The notes beneath the pieces were generated by a model. It ran no database searches, was not told where the DNA came from, and saw only the letters and a program-made list of their open reading frames with translations. Positions 17,307 to 25,801 of a DNA stretch of 64,000 bases are shown here, piece after piece. The translations under genes were made by a program, and so were the position numbers. How positions within the stretch are numbered: the stretch's first letter is position 1; the number at the start of each line of letters is the position of its first letter. The stretch lies in NCBI GenBank assembly GCA_020445605.1, contig JAGRGH010000063.1, positions 96,215 to 160,214 on the forward strand, written 5' to 3'. Source of the stretch: Chromatiales bacterium (GTDB lineage Bacteria > Pseudomonadota > Gammaproteobacteria > JAGRGH01).

Positions 17307-18314
17307 ATGACCGACCCCAAGCCCCCCTACTACAAACAGAACCGGCTCAAGCAGTTGCGTGCGTTCGTCCACGCGGCCCAGGCCGGCACGGTGTCGAAGG
17401 CCGCGGAGCGTCTGTTCCTGAGCCAGCCGTCCGTTTCGTTACAGATCCAGGCCCTGGAGCGGGAGTTCTCGACGACCCTGTTCGAGCGCCGCGGCCCGTC
17501 GATCAAGCTGACGCCCGAGGGCGAGGTGCTCTATGAACTGGCTCGCCCGCTGATCGAAGCGATCGACCAGTTGCAGGAGACCTTCTACGCCCACTGCGGT
17601 CGGCTCGAAAGCGGCCAGCTGTCGATCGCCGCCGGCGAGGCGACCATCCTTTATCTACTGCCCGAGCCCATCAAGCAGTTCGTCGCGGAATACCCGGGCA
17701 TCGACGTGAAGCTGCAGAACGTCACCGGACGCGACGGCATGGTCATGCTGCGGGCCGACGAGGTTGACTTCGCCGTAGGCTCGTTCATCGATGTGCCCGA
17801 TGACGTCTGCTACCGCAGCCTCAAGACCTACAAGCCGGTGCTGATCACCCCGCGCGGGCATCCGCTGTCGAAGCTCGAATCCCTGACGCTCGCCGACATC
17901 TCGCCCTATGGCCTGATCCTGCCGCCGCGGCATCTGAGCACCTGGCGCATTGTCGACACCGTGTTCAACCAGAACGACGCGACCTACCAGGTCGCGCTGG
18001 AGGCCGGCGGCTGGGAGGTCGTCAAGAAATACGTCGAGAACGGACTGGGGGTTTCCATCGTCATCGATCTGTGCCTGACCGGCGATGAAGACCTGGAAGT
18101 GATCCCGCTGTCGCGCTACTTCCCCAAGCGCGACTACGGCATCGTCACCCGTCGTGGCCGGTTTCTGTCACCACAGGCGCGCCGTTTCATCGACATGATG
18201 GACCCGCACTTTTTCGAGGCAACCGGCGAAACCCACAACATCAAGGACGATGCGACCGACGACGCTCGCGGCACCTGCACCACGCAGAACGATCGCAGCG
18301 TTGGAATACGCTGA
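17307..18314 (+). CDS. LysR family transcriptional regulator
   Basis: 335-residue regulator. Residues about 13-72 form the winged helix-turn-helix (LKQLRAFVHAAQAGTVSKAAERLFLSQ...). Residues about 100-300 form the periplasmic-binding-like effector domain (GQLSIAAGEATILYLLPEPI, LILPPRHLSTW). I place the start at the ATG at 17307, just before PYYKQNRLKQ; the frame runs upstream through aceA but that is its shadow. Divergence from aceA suggests it controls isocitrate lyase. The last 30 residues are polar and probably disordered. The effector is unknown. Confidence 0.85.
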   Translation: MTDPKPPYYKQNRLKQLRAFVHAAQAGTVSKAAERLFLSQPSVSLQIQALEREFSTTLFERRGPSIKLTPEGEVLYELARPLIEAIDQLQETFYAHCGRLESGQLSIAAGEATILYLLPEPIKQFVAEYPGIDVKLQNVTGRDGMVMLRADEVDFAVGSFIDVPDDVCYRSLKTYKPVLITPRGHPLSKLESLTLADISPYGLILPPRHLSTWRIVDTVFNQNDATYQVALEAGGWEVVKKYVENGLGVSIVIDLCLTGDEDLEVIPLSRYFPKRDYGIVTRRGRFLSPQARRFIDMMDPHFFEATGETHNIKDDATDDARGTCTTQNDRSVGIR

Positions 18315-18401
18315 AGATTCCGTCATGCGACAAAAACACTTCTGACTCATTACCAGGGGTGCGTGCCACGCACCGACACGAACCCAGCCCAACCGTCCCT
18401 T

Positions 18402-18466
18402 GGTGCGCGGTGCGCACCCTACGTGTGCCGGGGTTTGTGTTCCGTTTAGGGTGCGCACCGCGCACC
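18402..18466. repeat. 20-bp perfect inverted repeat, member of a dispersed family
   Basis: GGTGCGCGGTGCGCACCCTA (18402-18421) is the exact reverse complement of 18447-18466, enclosing a 25-base loop. The left arm plus CGTG recurs as 24 identical bases at 47960-47983. It lies downstream of the LysR gene and could act as a transcript end. Confidence 0.7.
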
Positions 18467-18482
18467 GTGGGCAATCGAGGCA

Positions 18483-18652
18483 CTAGCAGGTTGTTGAAAA
18501 AGGCCCGTCCATGGCCTTTTCAACATCGCAACCGAAAAGCGCGGTTTTCGGTTGCTCACGAAAATCGAACACTTGGGTGTTCGATTTTCGGGCGCGACGT
18601 CCCTGTCTCGCGATATCAGGCTGTTGAAATTAAAATTTCAACAGCCTGCTAG
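18483..18652. repeat. MITE-like element made of four consecutive hairpins
   Basis: The ends CTAGCAGGTTGTTGAAA (18483) and the reverse complement CTAGCAGGCTGTTGAAA (to 18652) form terminal inverted repeats. Inside are four hairpins: 18493-18524 (GTTGAAAAAGGCC/GGCCTTTTCAAC), 18528-18555 (GCAACCGAAAA/TTTTCGGTTGC), 18559-18590 (CGAAAATCGAAC/GTTCGATTTTCG) and 18616-18650. There is no open reading frame. The right end overlaps the TAG stop of phaC. It looks like a non-autonomous mobile element or a retained RNA-structured repeat. Confidence 0.6.
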
Positions 18653-19716
18653 CCGCGCTTGTCCAGCCACTCGCCGATCGCCGGCGGCACCTGCGCCATT
18701 GCACCGCCGCTGACGAAGATGCCGATGTGGCCGCCGCGGAACGCCAGTTCGCGGTAGTCCTTCGTGCCGACGTGCTTGCGCAGGGCCAACGATGCGGCCG
18801 GCGGCACGAGGTGGTCCTTCTCGGCGTAGACGTTGAACACGGGCATGTCGACCGCACCCAGATCGACGGTGCGCGCGCCGATCTTCAGCTCGCCCTTGAT
18901 CAGCAGATTGCGCTGATACAGGTCACGGATGAACTGACGAAACGCCTCGCCGGCCTGGTCGGGGCTGTCGAAAATCCATTTTTCCATGCGCATGAAGTTC
19001 TTGAGCTTGTCGGGCTCCTGCATGAGATCGACCGCGTCGATGTACTTCTGGCCGGCCATGCGGAACGGCTGCATGGACAGGAACGTCGCGTTCATGAGAT
19101 CGCCCGGAATGTTGCCGAGCGTATCGACGAGCAGGTCGACGTTCAGGCACTGCGACCAGCGGCTCAGCAGGTTGTCCGGCGTCTGAAAGTCGACGGGCGT
19201 GACCATGGTCACGAGGTTGCGTACCTTGCGTGGATGCAGCGCGCTGTAGCACAGGCTCAGCGTGCCGCCCTGGCAGATGCCGAGCAGGTTCATGTCCTTG
19301 CGGCCATGCGCCTTGAGGATGTGATCCACACAGCTGTCGATGTATCCGTTGATGTAGTCGTCGAGGGTGATCCAGCGATCGGCCGCGTCCGGATAGCCCC
19401 AGTCGATGAGATAGACGTCCTGCCCGGCCTCGAGCAGTCCGCGGATCATGGAGCGGTCTTCCTGCAGATCGGTCATGTACGGGCGGTTCACAAGCGCATA
19501 CACGACCAGCGTCGGCACCTTCGAACGCTTGACGCCGGCCGGCGTCGCGTAGCGATAAAGCGTCACCTTGTCATCGCGAAACACCGCCTCGCGCGTGCTC
19601 ACGCCGGTGCTGATCTCATCGAGCTCGCTCAGGTTTTTCAGGCCCACGGCGAGCTTGCGGTTGAACTCGGCGACTTCCTGAATCATGGTCGCGCCGTTTG
19701 CATTCGGGTTCGTCAT
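18649..19716 (-). CDS. phaC: Class III poly(3-hydroxyalkanoate) synthase subunit PhaC
   Basis: 355-residue alpha/beta hydrolase that polymerises 3-hydroxyacyl-CoA, working as a complex with PhaE on PHA granules. The lipase-like box GICQGG has catalytic Cys148, Asp301 lies in VYAEKDHLVPP and His330 in FRGGHIGIF. This spacing is nearly identical to Allochromatium PhaC (149/302/331). The short length is diagnostic of class III. It is 15 bp downstream of phaE, so the two form one operon. The stop codon lies inside the terminal repeat of a MITE-like element. Confidence 0.95.
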   Translation of the reverse strand: MTNPNANGATMIQEVAEFNRKLAVGLKNLSELDEISTGVSTREAVFRDDKVTLYRYATPAGVKRSKVPTLVVYALVNRPYMTDLQEDRSMIRGLLEAGQDVYLIDWGYPDAADRWITLDDYINGYIDSCVDHILKAHGRKDMNLLGICQGGTLSLCYSALHPRKVRNLVTMVTPVDFQTPDNLLSRWSQCLNVDLLVDTLGNIPGDLMNATFLSMQPFRMAGQKYIDAVDLMQEPDKLKNFMRMEKWIFDSPDQAGEAFRQFIRDLYQRNLLIKGELKIGARTVDLGAVDMPVFNVYAEKDHLVPPAASLALRKHVGTKDYRELAFRGGHIGIFVSGGAMAQVPPAIGEWLDKRG

Positions 19717-19731
19717 TTCAGGCTCACTCCG

Positions 19732-20793
19732 TCAGGATTTGCTTTTCTTCGACTTGCCGCCGGCGGACTTCTTTTTCGCCGGCCTCTTTTCCGCCTTCGG
19801 CTCATCGCGCGACTGCCCTTCGAGCGCCTCGATGCGCTGGATCAGCGCGCGGTTCTCGCGCTTGAGTGACTGCACGCGCTGGGCGAGCGAGTCGAAATCG
19901 GCGCGGGTCGGCAGATGCAGCTGGTGCAGGCTCGCATCCACGAGCTGGTTCATCTCGCGCTTGAACGACATCTGCGCGTCGATCATGCGGCCGTTCGCGG
20001 CCTGATACGCGTCGGTGGTGACGATCTCGGCATAGACCGCCTCGGCCGCGTCGACCCACAGCCCATACAGACCGCGCGCGGTGGACCACGGTCCGTCCGG
20101 CTGCGCGACGGCCTCTTCGGTCATGCGTGTCTGTAGCCGCTGCGCGGTCTCGCTGGCGAAGTCCTTGAACAGCGCGGTGAATTCCAGGAATGCCCGCTGA
20201 TAATCCATGTAAAGCGTGACCGCGCGCTGCCATTGCCCCTGACGCTCGCGGCTGAGACCCAGACCCGGCGTGTTCAGCCAGCGCGCGGTATTCGCATACC
20301 AGCCGTCGGCGGTCATCTGCGACCAGGGGCCGCTGCCCGGCTGCATGAACAGATCGGTGATCGCCGGCATCGCCGGCATCTGCTTCTGCCATTCGGCCAC
20401 CGGCGCCGTCCAGAATGAAAACACCCGATCGAGACCTCCGGTCTGGCCCACGCCCTCGCGGAGCTGTTCGAAGCCCTTCTCGATCGCCTTGGACCAGGCG
20501 GCCTGCGCCTGCTCACCGGAATTCATCGCGGTCTGGAAGCCCTCGTTGCAGACCCGCGCCAGGTTGTCGAACACCTTGCCCTGATCGACGACACGACCGA
20601 ACAGATCGCCCGCCACACCGGACTGCGGCATGGCCGCACGGCGCCACTGCTCGAACATGTCCAGCCACGGGTTGGCCGGCGCCGCGGCCGGTTTGCCAGC
20701 ATCGCCGAGCGCCGCGCTGCCCATTTCCTGCATCAGGCCCCAGTAGCGCCGCTGCAGGTCCAGCCACTCGTTACCAAAAGCATTCGCCGCCAT
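19732..20793 (-). CDS. phaE: Class III PHA synthase accessory subunit PhaE
   Basis: 353-residue partner required for PhaC activity. Typical features are the N-terminal [13 protein letters not shown], the central [20 protein letters not shown] coiled-coil segment near 300-330, and a Lys/Ala-rich tail ([18 protein letters not shown]). It is first gene of the leftward phaEC operon. The start is separated from the divergent phaA by 133 bp, which contain a TTGTGCACTGCAACAA element, a candidate PhaR operator. Confidence 0.9.
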   Translation of the reverse strand: MAANAFGNEWLDLQRRYWGLMQEMGSAALGDAGKPAAAPANPWLDMFEQWRRAAMPQSGVAGDLFGRVVDQGKVFDNLARVCNEGFQTAMNSGEQAQAAWSKAIEKGFEQLREGVGQTGGLDRVFSFWTAPVAEWQKQMPAMPAITDLFMQPGSGPWSQMTADGWYANTARWLNTPGLGLSRERQGQWQRAVTLYMDYQRAFLEFTALFKDFASETAQRLQTRMTEEAVAQPDGPWSTARGLYGLWVDAAEAVYAEIVTTDAYQAANGRMIDAQMSFKREMNQLVDASLHQLHLPTRADFDSLAQRVQSLKRENRALIQRIEALEGQSRDEPKAEKRPAKKKSAGGKSKKSKS

Positions 20794-20848
20794 CGCTCAC
20801 TCCAGGAATTCGTTTTCAGGACTTGACGCAGCGCAGCATAGCAGCCAG

Positions 20849-20866
20849 AATTGTGCACTGCAACAA
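20849..20866. promoter_or_regulatory. Candidate PhaR operator between phaE and phaA
   Basis: AATTGTGCACTGCAACAA occurs here and nearly identically at 23741-23758 upstream of the phasin gene. PhaR proteins are known to bind TGC/GCA-rich dyads (TGCAnTGCA-like) upstream of PHA genes. Identity between two PHA promoters is seen in the sequence; PhaR binding is inferred. Confidence 0.55.
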
Positions 20867-20926
20867 AACAACGGCCGGGCCGGACCCGGCCTGAATCCCA
20901 CCCTGAAACATTGTCGGAGGAGTCTC

Positions 20927-22108
20927 ATGAACGACGTACCCGTGATCGTCGCGGCCGGTCGCACGGCGATCGGAAACTTTGGTGGTGCGCTGGCGAACGT
21001 TCGCGCCCACGAACTCGGCGCCACCGTCATCCGCGCCCTGCTCGAACGCACCGGTGTCGCCCCGGAATCCGTCGACGAGGTCATTCTCGGCCATGTGCTG
21101 ACCGCCGGCGAAGGCCAGAACACCGCACGCCAGGCCAGCATGGCGGCTGGCATCCCGCACACCACGCCGGCGCTGACCATCAACAAGGTGTGCGGCAGCG
21201 GGCTGAAGGCCGTACACCTCGCCGCGCAGGCGATCCGTTGTGGTGATGCCGAGATCGTCGTCGCCGGCGGTCAGGAGAACATGAGCCGCTCCGCGCACGT
21301 GGTGCCGAATTCACGCAACGGCCAGCGCATGGGCGACTGGGCGCTGAAAGACACCATGATCGTCGACGGCCTGTGGGATGCCTTCAACAGCTGTCACATG
21401 GGCATCACGGCCGAGAACATCGCGAAGAAGTTCGACATCTCGCGCGCCGATCAGGACGCCTTCGCGGCCGAATCGCAAAGGCGTGCGGGTGAGGCACTGG
21501 AAAACAGCCGCTTCGCCGACGAGATCGTTCCGGTCTCGATCCCGCAGCGCAAGGGCGACCCGATCGTGTTCGATCGCGACGAGTTCCCGCGCCCCGGCAC
21601 CAGCGCCGAATCGCTCGGCAAACTGCGCCCGGCGTTCGACCCGGCCGGCTGTGTGACCGCCGGCAACGCATCGGGTCTCAACGACGGGGCGGCGGCCGTG
21701 ATCGTCATGAGCGAGGCGCGTGCCAAGGCGCTTGGCCTGAAGCCACTGGCGTGCATTCGCGGATTCGCGAGCGCCGGCGTGGATCCGGCGATCATGGGCA
21801 CCGGCCCGATCCCGGCGTCGAAAAAGTGCCTGGAGCGCGCCGGCTGGGAAGTCGCCGATCTGGATCTGGTCGAGGCCAACGAGGCATTCGCCGCGCAGGC
21901 GATCTCGGTGAACCGCGATCTCGGCTGGTCGCTGGACCGCGTGAATGTCAACGGCGGTGCCATCGCACTGGGACACCCGATCGGCGCCTCGGGCGCACGT
22001 GTGCTGGTCACCCTGATCCACGAGCTGGCGAAGCGCGACGGGCACAAGGGACTTGCTACGCTGTGCATCGGCGGCGGACAGGGCGTCGCCATGGCGATCG
22101 AGCGCTAG
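20927..22108 (+). CDS. phaA: Acetyl-CoA C-acetyltransferase (beta-ketothiolase)
   Basis: 393-residue thiolase that condenses two acetyl-CoA to acetoacetyl-CoA, the first step of PHB synthesis. Nucleophile Cys89 lies in [11 protein letters not shown], His350 in [10 protein letters not shown] and the second catalytic Cys380 in CIGGGQG. Length is typical. CGGAGGAGTC precedes the ATG. It is first gene of the rightward phaA-phaB-phaR-phaP-phaB2 cluster, 84 bp before phaB. Confidence 0.95.
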   Translation: MNDVPVIVAAGRTAIGNFGGALANVRAHELGATVIRALLERTGVAPESVDEVILGHVLTAGEGQNTARQASMAAGIPHTTPALTINKVCGSGLKAVHLAAQAIRCGDAEIVVAGGQENMSRSAHVVPNSRNGQRMGDWALKDTMIVDGLWDAFNSCHMGITAENIAKKFDISRADQDAFAAESQRRAGEALENSRFADEIVPVSIPQRKGDPIVFDRDEFPRPGTSAESLGKLRPAFDPAGCVTAGNASGLNDGAAAVIVMSEARAKALGLKPLACIRGFASAGVDPAIMGTGPIPASKKCLERAGWEVADLDLVEANEAFAAQAISVNRDLGWSLDRVNVNGGAIALGHPIGASGARVLVTLIHELAKRDGHKGLATLCIGGGQGVAMAIER

Positions 22109-22198
22109 AATCGGGCGTTTTCCGGTCGGGACGGGGTCGCAACGCTGGCCTTCGTTCCGACCCTTTCAACAACGACACCAAACGAGGAGGCAATGAAC

Positions 22199-22921
22199 AT
22201 GGCAAGAGTGGCTCTGGTCACGGGCGGGACCCGTGGCATCGGCGAGGCGATCTCGCTGGCACTGCGCGACGCTGGATATACCGTGGTCGCGAACTACGCC
22301 GGCAACGATGACGCCGCGCGCGCCTTCAGCGAACGCACCGGCATCAAGACCCAGAAGTTCGACGTCGGCGACTTCGAGGCCGTTCAGGCTGCGGTCGCAC
22401 AGATCGAGCGCGACGTCGGCCCCGTCGACGTGCTAATCAACAACGCCGGCATCACACGCGACGGCACGCTGCAAAAGATGACGTTCGAACAGTGGAACGC
22501 CGTGCTGCAGACGAACCTGACCTCGTGCTTCAACACCTGTCGCGCGGTGATCGACGGCATGCGCGAGCGCGGTTTCGGCCGCGTGGTGAACATCGGCTCG
22601 GTCAACGGCCAGGCCGGCCAGTACGGGCAGGTCAACTACGCGGCGGCCAAATCCGGCATCCACGGCTTCACCAAGGCGCTGGCGCAGGAAGGCGCGGCCA
22701 AGGGCATCACCGTCAACGCGATCGCCCCGGGCTACATCAATACGGACATGGTCCGTGCCGTGCCCGAGAAAGTACTCGAGAAGATCGTCGCGCGCATCCC
22801 GGTCGGCCGGCTCGGCGAGGCCTCCGAAATCGCACGCGGCGTGCTGTTCCTCGTCTCGGACGACGCCGGCTTCATCACCGGCTCGACCCTGTCGATCAAC
22901 GGCGGCCAGCACATGTACTGA
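22199..22921 (+). CDS. phaB: Acetoacetyl-CoA reductase (NADPH)
   Basis: 240-residue short-chain dehydrogenase that makes (R)-3-hydroxybutyryl-CoA for PhaEC. TGGTRGIGEAI is the nucleotide-binding motif, NNAGIT follows, and YAAAKSG supplies the catalytic Tyr and Lys. Two ATGs are possible, at 22193 and 22199. AGGAGG ends at 22190, only 2 bp before the first but 8 bp before the second, so I choose 22199. NGGQHMY at the end matches the family C-terminus. A second paralogue lies at 24205-24960. Confidence 0.93.
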   Translation: MARVALVTGGTRGIGEAISLALRDAGYTVVANYAGNDDAARAFSERTGIKTQKFDVGDFEAVQAAVAQIERDVGPVDVLINNAGITRDGTLQKMTFEQWNAVLQTNLTSCFNTCRAVIDGMRERGFGRVVNIGSVNGQAGQYGQVNYAAAKSGIHGFTKALAQEGAAKGITVNAIAPGYINTDMVRAVPEKVLEKIVARIPVGRLGEASEIARGVLFLVSDDAGFITGSTLSINGGQHMY

Positions 22922-23047
22922 GGCGCCGCCCGGCGCCGCCCGGGCGTATGGACATGCCCGGGTACCCAACCCCCTGCAAGCCCGGAATGTTGCGATGCAG
23001 CGAAAATGGATTAGAATCCTCAATAGTCACGATTGAGGAGCTTCCCG

Positions 23048-23518
23048 GTGGCCGAGCCACATCTGATCAAGAAGTACCCGAACCGGCGCCTGTACGACAC
23101 GATGCAGAGCCGGTACGTGACGCTGCACGAGGTGCGCGACCTGGTGCGCTCGGGCGTGGACATCCGCGTGATTGATTCCGAGACCAACGAGGAAATCACC
23201 CGTGCCGTGCTCCTGCAGATCATCCTCGAACAGGAATCCGGCGGGGAGCCGCTGTTCACGGCCGACGCGCTGGCCCGCATGATCCGCGTCTACGGCGATT
23301 CGGTTCAGCAGCTGTTCGGCGGGTTCTTCGAGCGCAGCATGGAGCTGTTCAGCGAACAGCAATCGCAGGTCTCCAGGGCGCTGTCCGGCACGCCCATGGG
23401 CGCGATGAGCGATCTCGCGATGCGCAACATGGAACTGTGGCAGGACCTCCAGCGGCAGTGGCTGAACGCCGCCGGCGTCGGCGATTCCGGCACAAAGAAG
23501 GATTCCGGCAAGCCGTAG
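23048..23518 (+). CDS. phaR: Polyhydroxyalkanoate synthesis repressor PhaR
   Basis: 156-residue regulator. The N-terminal LIKKYPNRRLYDTMQSRYVT is the PHB/PHA accumulation regulator DNA-binding domain. The C-terminal half (LLQIILEQESGGEPLFT, FFERSMELFSEQQ) is the PHB-binding region. The family represses phasin and its own gene until polymer is present. The start is the GTG at 23048, with GAGGAG seven bases upstream; an in-frame TTG at 23033 overlaps that Shine-Dalgarno and is rejected. It lies between phaB and phaP; its likely operators are at 20849 and 23741. Confidence 0.88.
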   Translation: MAEPHLIKKYPNRRLYDTMQSRYVTLHEVRDLVRSGVDIRVIDSETNEEITRAVLLQIILEQESGGEPLFTADALARMIRVYGDSVQQLFGGFFERSMELFSEQQSQVSRALSGTPMGAMSDLAMRNMELWQDLQRQWLNAAGVGDSGTKKDSGKP

Positions 23519-23716
23519 CGCCTGGAACGCCCGACCCGGCGTCGGGCAGGTTCCGACCCGCCACCCGGCCTGATAGCCAACCTACCCGGGTGGTTGAGCG
23601 ACACGGTCAGGTCCCACGCTAGACCGGCCTGCCCCGGGCGCGATCCCGCAGATTCGGCCCCATCCCCTGCCCGCACGATTTTTTGCTGCGGTGCAAAAAT
23701 ATTTTCCCAAAACCCC

Positions 23717-23745
23717 TTGACAGGGTCCCCGCGTACCGCTATTGT
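23717..23745 (+). promoter_or_regulatory. Sigma-70-type promoter of the phasin gene
   Basis: TTGACA (23717-23722) and TATTGT (23740-23745) are separated by 17 bp, 70 bp upstream of the phaP ATG. The -10 box runs into the PhaR-like dyad, an arrangement expected for repression by occlusion. Confidence 0.6.
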
Positions 23746-23773
23746 GCACTGCAACAATGTTGCACTGCACAAA
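23741..23773. promoter_or_regulatory. Candidate PhaR operator at the phasin promoter
   Basis: TTGTGCACTGCAA (23743-23755) and, inverted, TTGCACTGCACAA (23760-23772) form a dyad with half-site consensus TTGTGCA(C/G)TGCAA. The left half is shared with 20849-20866. It overlaps and follows the -10 box of the phaP promoter. Binding by PhaR is inferred. Confidence 0.6.
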
Positions 23774-23814
23774 GGCAACAAGGTAACCGAATCCACTTAA
23801 CCGGAGACACTGCC

Positions 23815-24201
23815 ATGATGAATGAAATGTTCGATTCCGTTAACACGGTCAGCAAAAATGCGGCGGTCGCTGCCAAGCAGCTCGCCGGTGTGAACCTGAC
23901 GGCCAGCCGCAAGCTGGTGCAGTCCCAGATGGAACTCGCCGACGACGTTATGAAGGCGCAGGTCGAGTTTCTGCAGGCCGCCGCGAAGGCGAAATCCGCG
24001 CAGGACGTCGTCGCCCAGCAGGTGCGCCTGTTCGAGGCCCTGAGCGCCCGTTCGCTGGCCGCCAGCCGTGCGTTCGTCGAGCTTGCGACCGAGACCTTCG
24101 ACCAGGTTCGCGCCGTGGTCGAGCAGGAAGTCGAAGCCGCCACCGCGCGTGCCAACCAGGTCGTCGACAAGGCCGTCAGCGCCGTCCGCAAGGCGGCCTG
24201 A
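23815..24201 (+). CDS. phaP: Phasin (PHA granule-associated protein)
   Basis: 128-residue amphipathic, Ala/Val-rich helical protein with no signal peptide. MFDSVNTVSKNAAVAAKQLA at the start and the repeated A-x-x-F-V-E-L-A pattern later are typical of phasins, which coat PHA granules and limit their size. Two ATGs stand in tandem at 23815 and 23818; the first is used, with CCGGAGAC upstream. It has its own strong promoter overlapped by a probable PhaR site and lies 3 bp before the second reductase gene. Confidence 0.88.
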   Translation: MMNEMFDSVNTVSKNAAVAAKQLAGVNLTASRKLVQSQMELADDVMKAQVEFLQAAAKAKSAQDVVAQQVRLFEALSARSLAASRAFVELATETFDQVRAVVEQEVEAATARANQVVDKAVSAVRKAA

Positions 24202-24204
24202 AGC

Positions 24205-24960
24205 ATGGAAGCCCCGGTGACCCGCGTCGCGCTGGTCACGGGCGGCATCGGGGGCATTGGCACCGCGATCTGCCGTCGGATGGCCAGGGAAGGCCATCGC
24301 GTGGTCGCGACCTACCATCCGGCCGAGGCCGACCAGGCGCTGGCCTGGCAGGCCGCGGAACGCGAGGCCGGCGCCGACGTCCACATCGCCCCCGTTGATG
24401 TCAGCTCGTTCGACTCCTGCCGCGATCTGATCAGCAAGGTCAGCGCCGAACTCGGCCCCGTGGACATTCTCGTCAACGGCGCCGGCATCACGCGTGACAA
24501 GACGCTGAAGAAAATGGACCCCGAGCAGTGGCGTGCCGTGCTGTCGACCAATCTCGACAGCGTGTTCAACGTCACCAAGCACGTGATCGACAGCATGGTC
24601 GACCGTGGTTTCGGGCGCGTTGTGAACATCTCGTCGGTCAACGGCCAGAAAGGCCAGTTCGGCCAGACGAATTACTCGTCGGCGAAGGCCGGCATGCTTG
24701 GCTTCACGATGTCGCTGGCGCAGGAAGTCGCGACCAAGGGCGTGACCGTCAACGCGATCTCGCCGGGCTACATCGACACGCCGATGACTGCCGCCATGCC
24801 CGATGACATCCGCAACGCAATCGTCGCCGGCATTCCGCTGCGCCGCATGGGCACGCCCGACGACATTGCCAACGCCGTCGCGTTCCTGATTTCCGGCGAC
24901 TCGGACTACATCACCGGCGTGAACCTGCCGGTCAATGGCGGGATGTTCATGAGCTGCTGA
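24205..24960 (+). CDS. phaB: Second acetoacetyl-CoA reductase (PhaB paralogue)
   Basis: 251-residue short-chain dehydrogenase. It carries TGGIGGIGTAI for NADPH, NGAGITRDKTLKKM, and YSSAKAG with the catalytic Tyr/Lys. Similarity to the PhaB at 22199 runs along the whole protein. It starts 3 bp after phaP, so it is translated from the phasin transcript and should follow PhaR control rather than the phaA promoter. Allochromatium carries a single phaB after phaP, so this copy is positionally equivalent and the upstream one is the extra. The cluster then ends at a strong terminator. Confidence 0.9.
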   Translation: MEAPVTRVALVTGGIGGIGTAICRRMAREGHRVVATYHPAEADQALAWQAAEREAGADVHIAPVDVSSFDSCRDLISKVSAELGPVDILVNGAGITRDKTLKKMDPEQWRAVLSTNLDSVFNVTKHVIDSMVDRGFGRVVNISSVNGQKGQFGQTNYSSAKAGMLGFTMSLAQEVATKGVTVNAISPGYIDTPMTAAMPDDIRNAIVAGIPLRRMGTPDDIANAVAFLISGDSDYITGVNLPVNGGMFMSC

Positions 24961-25050
24961 GGCGACCCGTCGCGATCTGAAGGCCTGCCGACGCATGGCG
25001 TTGGCCGGCCGGTCGCGACGCACGAATTCCCTCCTCCTCGCACCTTGCGA

Positions 25051-25086
25051 CGCCGCCGGACCCGGTTCGCCGGCGGCGATTTTTTT
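25051..25086 (+). terminator. Rho-independent terminator of the PHA cluster
   Basis: CGCCGCCGG (25051-25059) pairs perfectly with CCGGCGGCG (25070-25078) and is followed by seven T residues (25080-25086). It closes the rightward phaP-phaB2 transcript 91 bp after the stop. Confidence 0.85.
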
Positions 25087-25099
25087 GCCCGGTTTCCCG

Positions 25100-25591
25100 C
25101 TACTTCGGCAGCGGCGCGTTGATCTTGAGATCGACCGACCACTTGTCGTCAAAGAACGAGCGCTCGCCGTCCGTGGTGAAGTGCGCCGACACCTCGCCGC
25201 CCTTCATCGAGAAGCCGTTCACCTTGATCGTGCCGCTGGACGAAAACCCGCTCCGCTTCAGTGCCTGATGGCAGATCTGCGCCGAGAACAGCTCGCCGTC
25301 CTCGGTGACGCTCAGCACCAGCGCATCGCCCAACTTTCCAAACTGTGCGTCGAAGTCCGGCTTTTTCGAGCCGCCGGAAGGCTTTTCGCTGGCGATGATC
25401 GTCCAGCCCTTCCTGCCCTCCCAGCCGTCGTTTTTGATCACGCTGACATTGGGAAGCTTCGCATCGCGCCCGTTGCCCACGTAGTGACCGGTTGCACTGC
25501 CGGCGGCCAGGGCGCCGGCACCCGGGACGATCAGGGCAAGACCGAACACCAGCCCGGCCATCGGCAACGGCCGACACCACTGCGTAAACAT
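25100..25591 (-). CDS. Secreted protein of unknown function
   Basis: 163-residue protein with an N-terminal signal segment (MAGLVFGLALIVPGAGALAAG) and a beta-rich mature part containing GKLGDALVLSVTEDGELFSAQICHQ and KVNGFSMKGGEVSAHFTTDGE. One cysteine remains in the mature part. GGAGACGGACC precedes the ATG at 25591; the frame is open 11 codons further. I do not recognise the family. It is leftward and convergent with the PHA cluster, and divergent from the oxygenase gene at 25802. Confidence 0.65.
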   Translation of the reverse strand: MFTQWCRPLPMAGLVFGLALIVPGAGALAAGSATGHYVGNGRDAKLPNVSVIKNDGWEGRKGWTIIASEKPSGGSKKPDFDAQFGKLGDALVLSVTEDGELFSAQICHQALKRSGFSSSGTIKVNGFSMKGGEVSAHFTTDGERSFFDDKWSVDLKINAPLPK

Positions 25592-25801
25592 GGTCCGTCT
25601 CCTTTCGGGAAAGTCATACGACAAACATCAGTCGCGGAACGATCGCTGATCGCCGCGGCGCAAACGCTAGCACCGCAACAATCCACCCGGCAAGGACCGC
25701 AATGCCCGCCCCACGCCCTGCGCCGGGACATAAAAAAACTTTGGTGTACAAGTCGTAACGGCCGGGGTATATCGCTCGCCGCCGTCCCTGCATTTTCATG
25801 T

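Noticed and set aside
18483..18652. Autonomous insertion sequence
   Set aside because: Only 170 bp with no open frame for a transposase; treated as a non-autonomous repeat.
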